Shown piece after piece: positions 6,710-10,662 of a stretch of DNA of 10,662 nt (within the stretch, counting starts at the first letter, position 1; the number at the start of each line of letters is the position of its first letter). The position numbers were made by a program, and so were the translations under genes. The notes beneath the pieces were generated by a model. The model saw nothing but the letters and a program-made list of their open reading frames with translations, did no database searches and was not told the origin of the DNA. This DNA is from Magnetovibrio sp. Lineage in GTDB: Bacteria > Pseudomonadota > Alphaproteobacteria > Rhodospirillales > Magnetovibrionaceae. Where the stretch lies: the NCBI GenBank assembly GCA_016763255.1, contig JAESUA010000256.1:1-10662 (forward strand), written 5' to 3'.

Positions 6710-8077
6710 TTATCCGATTTCCGCTTGAACTTCATCAAGCGAACGGCGAACCGTATCGATGATGATATCCACCTCCGTCTTACTGATGATAAGGGGCGGG
6801 CAAAATGCTATGGCATCGATCATGTTCCGGGAAATCACGCCATTATTTTGAAGGGTGGAATTCATCAGCGCCCCCAACATGCCGGGGGTTTCACCGCCTG
6901 ACTTGGTCTCTTTGTCGGTCACCAGTTCCAGGGCGGCAATTAAACCAACACCACGCACTTCGCCCACCAGGGGGTGGTCGCAGAGCGCATGAAAACCATT
7001 TAGCATCCGTTCGCCAACCTCGGCCGCGTGGGCGACCAGGTCTCGTTCCTCGATAATTTTAAGATTTTCCAGGGCGACGGCAGCGCCGACCGGATGGGCA
7101 CCACCGGTGTAGCCATGACCAAGCACGCCAATTTTATTACTTTCGTCAGCAATCGGTTCGAACACGCGATCGTTAATCATAAATGCGGAGGTGGGAAAAT
7201 AGGTTGAGGTCAACTGTTTTGACATAACCATGATATCAGGCTTGATGTCGTAGGTTTGCGAGCCGAACATCTTACCAGTACGGCCAAAGCCGCAGATCAC
7301 TTCGTCGGCGACCAGCAAGATGTCATATTTTTTCAAAACCTTCTGAATTTTGTCCCAATAGGTGGCAGGCGGCACAATCACACCACCCGCGCCCATCACC
7401 GGCTCACCAAAAAAAGCTGCGATGGTTTCCGGTCCCTCACGCAAGATCAAAGCCTCGAGTTCTTCGGCCATCCGGCTGGAAAAATCTTCTTCGCTCTCAT
7501 CCTTGTGAGCATCCTTCCAGTGATGCGGGCAGGCGGTGTGCAGAACATTGGCAATCGGCAAATCAAAGGAGCGATGGTTATTGGGCAACCCGGTCAAGCT
7601 GGCCGAAGCGATGGTGACGCCATGATACCCGCGCAGCCGACTGATAACTTTTTTGCGTTCCGGTTGGCCCAGGGCGTTGGAGCGATACCAAATCATTTTC
7701 AAAATGGTATCATTTGCCTCTGAACCGGAATTGGTGAAAAAAACCTTGCTCATCGGCACCGGAGAGATAGACACAAGCTTTTCCGCCAAATCGATCACCG
7801 GCTTGTGGGATTTGTGCGAAAAATTATGATAATAGGGCAGCTTGCGCATCTGCGTCATGGCCGCATCCATCAACCTCTCTTCGCTGAACCCCAGCCCGAC
7901 ACTCCACAGTCCGGACATTCCCTCAATATAGCGTTTGCCGGAACTGTCTTCGACATAAACGCCATCGCCCTTCTCAATCACGAGCGGACCAACATCGAGA
8001 TGAGCCCGCGCATTGGTGTAACCATGCATGTGATATTTAATATCGCGCGCTTCGGGAGAATTGGGGAGAAAGGACAT
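6710..8077 (-). CDS. Class III aminotransferase, omega-amino acid/amine:pyruvate type
   Basis: This is a 455-residue cytoplasmic PLP enzyme that probably moves an amino group from an amine or omega-amino acid to pyruvate or a similar keto acid. Features seen: an N-terminal GLWSVGLGF segment, TNSGSEANDT (116-125, phosphate-binding loop), RGYHGVT (149-155), FFGEPVMGAGGV, VADEVICGFGRTG with the PLP-contacting D258, Schiff-base lysine K287 in MSKQLTS, and HGYTGGAHPVGAA. R417 in VISRNMIDAIAFCPP aligns with the mobile substrate-binding arginine (R415) of the Vibrio fluvialis omega-transaminase, which the protein resembles along its length. The frame extends to GTG at 8086, but that codon lies inside the GAGGTG ribosome binding site. 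ATG at 8077 is properly spaced and is preferred. It is upstream of the transporter genes on the same strand, which suggests it acts on the imported compound. The exact amine or amino acid cannot be assigned. Confidence 0.88.
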   Translation of the reverse strand: MSFLPNSPEARDIKYHMHGYTNARAHLDVGPLVIEKGDGVYVEDSSGKRYIEGMSGLWSVGLGFSEERLMDAAMTQMRKLPYYHNFSHKSHKPVIDLAEKLVSISPVPMSKVFFTNSGSEANDTILKMIWYRSNALGQPERKKVISRLRGYHGVTIASASLTGLPNNHRSFDLPIANVLHTACPHHWKDAHKDESEEDFSSRMAEELEALILREGPETIAAFFGEPVMGAGGVIVPPATYWDKIQKVLKKYDILLVADEVICGFGRTGKMFGSQTYDIKPDIMVMSKQLTSTYFPTSAFMINDRVFEPIADESNKIGVLGHGYTGGAHPVGAAVALENLKIIEERDLVAHAAEVGERMLNGFHALCDHPLVGEVRGVGLIAALELVTDKETKSGGETPGMLGALMNSTLQNNGVISRNMIDAIAFCPPLIISKTEVDIIIDTVRRSLDEVQAEIG

Positions 8078-8104
8078 GTTCGTCACCTCAAATTAATGTA
8101 TTGG

Positions 8105-8120
8105 GCAGCATCACTGCTGC
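8105..8120 (-). ncRNA. Leader hairpin with GNRA-type loop before the aminotransferase gene
   Basis: The minus strand reads GCAGCA-GTGA-TGCTGC. This is a perfect 6-bp stem closed by GUGA, a GNRA tetraloop sequence, and it ends about 27 nt before the ATG at 8077. No U-tract follows, so it is not a terminator. The structure is seen directly; any role in translation or mRNA stability is inference. Confidence 0.35.
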
Positions 8121-8308
8121 GTTTCGGTATCGTCGACATGACGCACACTGCGCACATCATTTCAGCTCTTTGACTTCTATATCCTGCGACCCTTCTTTCA
8201 CGGGCCCCTGCCTGAATTGCACACGCGAACTCTAGCTTTACCAAGCCATCAACATCCGTCTTAAGCACAGTCAAATTGCCATGCGTTCCTCAACTGCGCA
8301 ATGTTATT

Positions 8309-8345
8309 TTGATGCATCATGTATTATTTTTTGATATATGATACA
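8309..8345. promoter_or_regulatory. Candidate paired operator sites in the divergent promoter region
   Basis: Two related 15-base sites lie in the same orientation, TTGATGCATCATGTA (8309-8323) and TTGATATATGATACA (8331-8345). They match at 10 of 15 positions and their starts are 22 bp apart, close to two helical turns. The first holds the perfect 10-bp palindrome TGATGCATCA. The outer parts TGCATCAT and ATGATACA also form an inverted repeat (7 of 8). Such spacing and symmetry fit a dimeric regulator, and the GntR protein encoded next door is the natural candidate. Promoter-like hexamers overlap the sites on both strands but are weak matches. Confidence 0.5.
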
Positions 8346-8451
8346 ACAAAATATTCGACGCAATGAGGTGTTGAGTTTGCGCTTTGGCGAATAATTAGAC
8401 AGATTGCTTAGTCTACCGGTCCATCTCTTCGCTCACATTGGAACTTTCGAA

Positions 8452-9162
8452 ATGAATACGCGCATTTTAGTGGCAATCAACCAGGGAAGCCTGGGCGACA
8501 CAGTCTATGACCGTCTTTCAGAAGCATTGGTCAAGGGTCGCCTGCGTCCCAACGAAAAATTGACCATTCGTGGTCTCGCCGAAACCCTTGGCACGAGCCC
8601 AACGCCGGTTCGTGACGCCATCATGAGGCTGATACAAGACCAAGCCTTGGAACAACGTTCGTTACGCGATGTCCGGGTGCCCCTCATGACCTTGGAACGG
8701 TACCTGGAAATCGTCAAAATCCGTGTCGAACTAGAAGGGTTGTCGGCTGAGGAGGCGACGCGCAAAGCCTCCACCAAACAAATCAATTCGCTGAAAAAAC
8801 TGATCGTAAAAAATGAGACCGCGGTTAACCGACAAGATTGGGCACTGGCAACCGAACTCAATCAGACCTTTCATTTTGCCTTATCGGAGATCGGCGAAAT
8901 GCCGGTTCTTCGATCCATTTTGCAGCGATTGTGGTTGCAAATGGGTCCCCTGCTCGCCGGATATTACGAATTTGGCGGCGGGGGGATGACTGACCATCAT
9001 CAGCAACTGGTCGAGGCGATGGAAAAACGCAATCCAGCCGAAGCCCGAAGAGCCATCACCGAAGACATATCCGGGCCCGTTGACGGCATCAAAAACTACA
9101 TAATGAACTACCCTGACGACGCTGATGCCGCGGCTCGCGCGTCACTCAAATACAAAACCTAA
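8452..9162 (+). CDS. GntR-family transcriptional regulator, FCD (FadR-like) subfamily
   Basis: This is a 236-residue regulator. The N-terminal winged helix-turn-helix covers about residues 12-78, with the GntR hallmarks LTIRGLAETLGTSPTPVRDAIMRL (about 37-60) and a wing around QRSLRDVRVP. The C-terminal all-helical FCD ligand domain covers about 83-212 (YLEIVKIRVELEGLSAEEA, then LNQTFHFALSEIGEMPVLRSIL, HHQQLVEAMEKRNPAEARRAI). In typical FCD proteins an Asp and three His hold a metal. Here N137 replaces the Asp, H141 is kept, H182 or H183 is kept, and D205 stands where the last His is expected. A TTG at 8404 would add 16 residues, but ATG at 8452 matches the usual domain start and is preferred, although its ribosome binding site is weak. 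Transcribed away from the aminotransferase and 41 bp ahead of the dehydrogenase gene, it probably controls both directions. Confidence 0.88.
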   Translation: MNTRILVAINQGSLGDTVYDRLSEALVKGRLRPNEKLTIRGLAETLGTSPTPVRDAIMRLIQDQALEQRSLRDVRVPLMTLERYLEIVKIRVELEGLSAEEATRKASTKQINSLKKLIVKNETAVNRQDWALATELNQTFHFALSEIGEMPVLRSILQRLWLQMGPLLAGYYEFGGGGMTDHHQQLVEAMEKRNPAEARRAITEDISGPVDGIKNYIMNYPDDADAAARASLKYKT

Positions 9163-9203
9163 ATCAGACCGGGGAACGATCCGGGCATAAAGCAGAGGTC
9201 GTG

Positions 9204-10655
9204 ATGAAACCAGAACAGGCATTAACGAAATTACTCGGCGAGAAGTCTGTTATCGTGGAAACGGATGCCATGCGGCCTTACGTCACCGAATGGCGTGGTG
9301 TTTATACGCCCAAGGTTCGGGCCGTTATTTTACCAAAAAATACGCAAGAGGTCGCTCGCACCGTTCGTTTTTGCGCCGATGAGGGAATTCCCCTCACCCC
9401 CCAAGGCGGCAATACCGGACTGGTCGGGGCCACTGCACCGGAGCATTCAGACGGCATCATCCTCAATCTCGGACGCATGAATACAATTCGAAAGCTGGAC
9501 ACCATCGACAACGCGGCGATTGTCGAAGCCGGGGTCATCTTGCAAATCCTGCAACAAGCCGCCGGCGATGCCGGACGTATGTTCCCGCTCCGCCTCGGAT
9601 CGGAAGGCTCTGCCCAGGTCGGTGGGCTGATCGCAACCAATGCCGGAGGTGCCCATGCGGCCCGTTACGGCATGATGCGCGAACAGGTTCTGGGCTTGGA
9701 AGTTGTGCTACCCGACGGATCCATCCTGGATGGATTGTCGACCCTGCGCAAAAACAACACCGGACCGGATCTAAAGCATCTGTTCATCGGCTCGGAAGGA
9801 GCGTTCGGAATCGTCACTGCTGCGGGACTTCGTCTGGTTCCTCGGCCGGTCGCCCGCAGGTCACTCCTGGTCGCCTTCGAAACCATTGAGCAAGGCCTTA
9901 ACCTACTCCATCTTGCCCGCTCGCTTTCCGGCGACAATGTAGAAGTATTTGATTTCATATCCCGCACAGGCATCGAGTTTGCCACACGCCACGTCCAGGG
10001 CGTGCACAACCCGCTGTCGACCCCGAGCCCGTGGGTCGGCCTGATCGAACTGACCGGGGCCAATGAAGAGTATCTTGAGGGCCTGATCGAACAATTCATC
10101 GAAAAGAGCTTCGAGGCGGACCTTCTTATCGATGGCGTGCAAGCATCATCGGACAGCCAACGCCAGCAGTTTTGGAAGCTTCGAGAGGCGGTCAGTGAAG
10201 GGCAACGCGCGGCCGGTCCAGAACTTAAACACGACATTGCCGTGCCCTTAAGAAATTTGGCCGATTTCATTTGCGAAGCGAGCAACGCCGTCGCCAACGT
10301 TGACCCCAATATCATGATCAATCCGTTCGGCCATATTGGCGATGGAAACGTTCATTTCAACCTGACCTTGGATGCGGCGACAACCTGTTCCAGCACGCGT
10401 GACACACTCTCACAAATGATATTCGCAATCGCCCATGGCCATGATGGCACCTTTAGCGCCGAACATGGGATCGGTCGCCTTAAAGAAAATGTGGCGCGCG
10501 ATTGGCTCAGCGCCCCGCACCGAAAACTCGTCGGGGACCTTAAAAAAACGCTCGATCCGATGGCCCTTATGTCACCGGCGGTTCTGCGATGGGCCAACAA
10601 TTCATTCGAGGGCAATCCTCAAAAGCCCCATCAAGTTCGGCGCGACTCAATTTGA
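9204..10655 (+). CDS. FAD-binding D-2-hydroxyacid dehydrogenase (GlcD / D-lactate / D-2-hydroxyglutarate dehydrogenase type)
   Basis: This is a 483-residue flavoprotein of the VAO/PCMH family. The N-terminal FAD-binding domain covers about residues 35-215, with the pyrophosphate loop PQGGNTGLVG (66-75), GSEGSAQVGGLIATNAGGAHAARYG (132-156) and FIGSEGAFGIVT. The C-terminal substrate domain has R327 in WKLREAV, K342 in LKHDIAVP, the metal-ligand motif GHIGDGNVH (H377, H384) and SAEHGIG (E420, H421). These are the residues used by human D-2-hydroxyglutarate dehydrogenase relatives to bind a 2-hydroxyacid. It should oxidise a D-2-hydroxyacid to the 2-ketoacid and pass electrons to a carrier, but which acid is not readable from sequence. 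The usual NPGK near the C-terminus is SPAV here. No GlcE or GlcF gene is seen nearby. GTG at 9201 is possible, but ATG at 9204 has the better spacing from AGAGG. It probably forms an operon with the GntR gene. Confidence 0.87.
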   Translation: MKPEQALTKLLGEKSVIVETDAMRPYVTEWRGVYTPKVRAVILPKNTQEVARTVRFCADEGIPLTPQGGNTGLVGATAPEHSDGIILNLGRMNTIRKLDTIDNAAIVEAGVILQILQQAAGDAGRMFPLRLGSEGSAQVGGLIATNAGGAHAARYGMMREQVLGLEVVLPDGSILDGLSTLRKNNTGPDLKHLFIGSEGAFGIVTAAGLRLVPRPVARRSLLVAFETIEQGLNLLHLARSLSGDNVEVFDFISRTGIEFATRHVQGVHNPLSTPSPWVGLIELTGANEEYLEGLIEQFIEKSFEADLLIDGVQASSDSQRQQFWKLREAVSEGQRAAGPELKHDIAVPLRNLADFICEASNAVANVDPNIMINPFGHIGDGNVHFNLTLDAATTCSSTRDTLSQMIFAIAHGHDGTFSAEHGIGRLKENVARDWLSAPHRKLVGDLKKTLDPMALMSPAVLRWANNSFEGNPQKPHQVRRDSI

Positions 10656-10662
10656 ACTCCGC

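Larger units (their letters stand above)
8078..8451. other. Divergent intergenic region between aminotransferase and GntR regulator
   Basis: These 374 bases separate two divergent genes and should hold promoters for both. The middle (about 8300-8350) is markedly AT-rich and carries two palindromic sites. The part nearer the aminotransferase (8078-8280) would be a long 5' leader containing a small perfect hairpin. A minus-strand frame of about 63 codons (8274-8083, TTG start) stops 5 bases before the aminotransferase ATG, but its composition and start do not persuade me that it is a gene. No tRNA or other known RNA is recognised. Confidence 0.55.

Noticed and set aside
8083..8274. Minus-strand frame of about 63 codons ending just before the aminotransferase ATG, a possible leader peptide
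   Set aside because: It starts with TTG, has no clear ribosome binding site and no recognisable protein character; its position alone is not enough.
9665..10321. 218-codon minus-strand frame opposite the dehydrogenase
   Set aside because: It is Ser/Arg-rich shadow coding opposite a well-supported flavoprotein.
1..10662. Mobile elements, CRISPR, toxin-antitoxin or defence genes
   Set aside because: No transposase, integrase, repeat array, or small gene pair is visible; all major genes belong to metabolic, transport or regulatory families.

Overview
The window looks like ordinary chromosomal DNA of an alphaproteobacterium, possibly Rhodospirillales-like. This rests on the moderate GC content, tightly packed genes, the style of the BioA, TlpA and Crp/Fnr proteins, and a PotB-like permease with an unusually long first external loop. 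The taxon is an inference from protein character only. I see no insertion sequence, phage gene, CRISPR array, tRNA or rRNA.

Layout. At the left edge is the 3' part of a biotin-synthesis aminotransferase gene (bioA, + strand, to 697). It converges on a minus-strand pair made of a membrane-anchored TlpA-type thioredoxin (692-1294) and a Crp/Fnr-family regulator (1319-2041). A long minus-strand cluster follows. Read in the direction of transcription it is: an omega-amino acid:pyruvate-type class III aminotransferase (8077 to 6710), then a complete PotABCD-type ABC importer in the order ATPase (6504-5401), periplasmic binding protein (5342-4296), first permease (4226-2967) and second permease (2960-2151). 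The cluster ends in a good intrinsic terminator (2083-2129). A very strong hairpin sits between the binding-protein gene and the permease genes and probably sets their expression ratio.

Divergently from the aminotransferase, across about 370 bp of non-coding DNA, a GntR/FCD-family regulator (8452-9162) and an FAD-linked D-2-hydroxyacid dehydrogenase (9204-10655) are encoded on the + strand. The shared intergenic region has an AT-rich core with two similar palindromic sites spaced 22 bp apart, which are good candidates for the GntR operator.

Working model (inference): the right three quarters of the window is one regulated uptake and catabolism module. A small amine or amino-acid-like compound is bound in the periplasm and imported by the Pot-type transporter. 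It is deaminated by the aminotransferase using pyruvate or a similar acceptor, and a 2-hydroxyacid is oxidised by the flavoenzyme. The GntR protein would sense the substrate or a product. The substrate cannot be fixed from sequence. Every protein family here is known. The items worth a second look are regulatory structures, some unusual residues, and the uncharacterised combination of enzymes.
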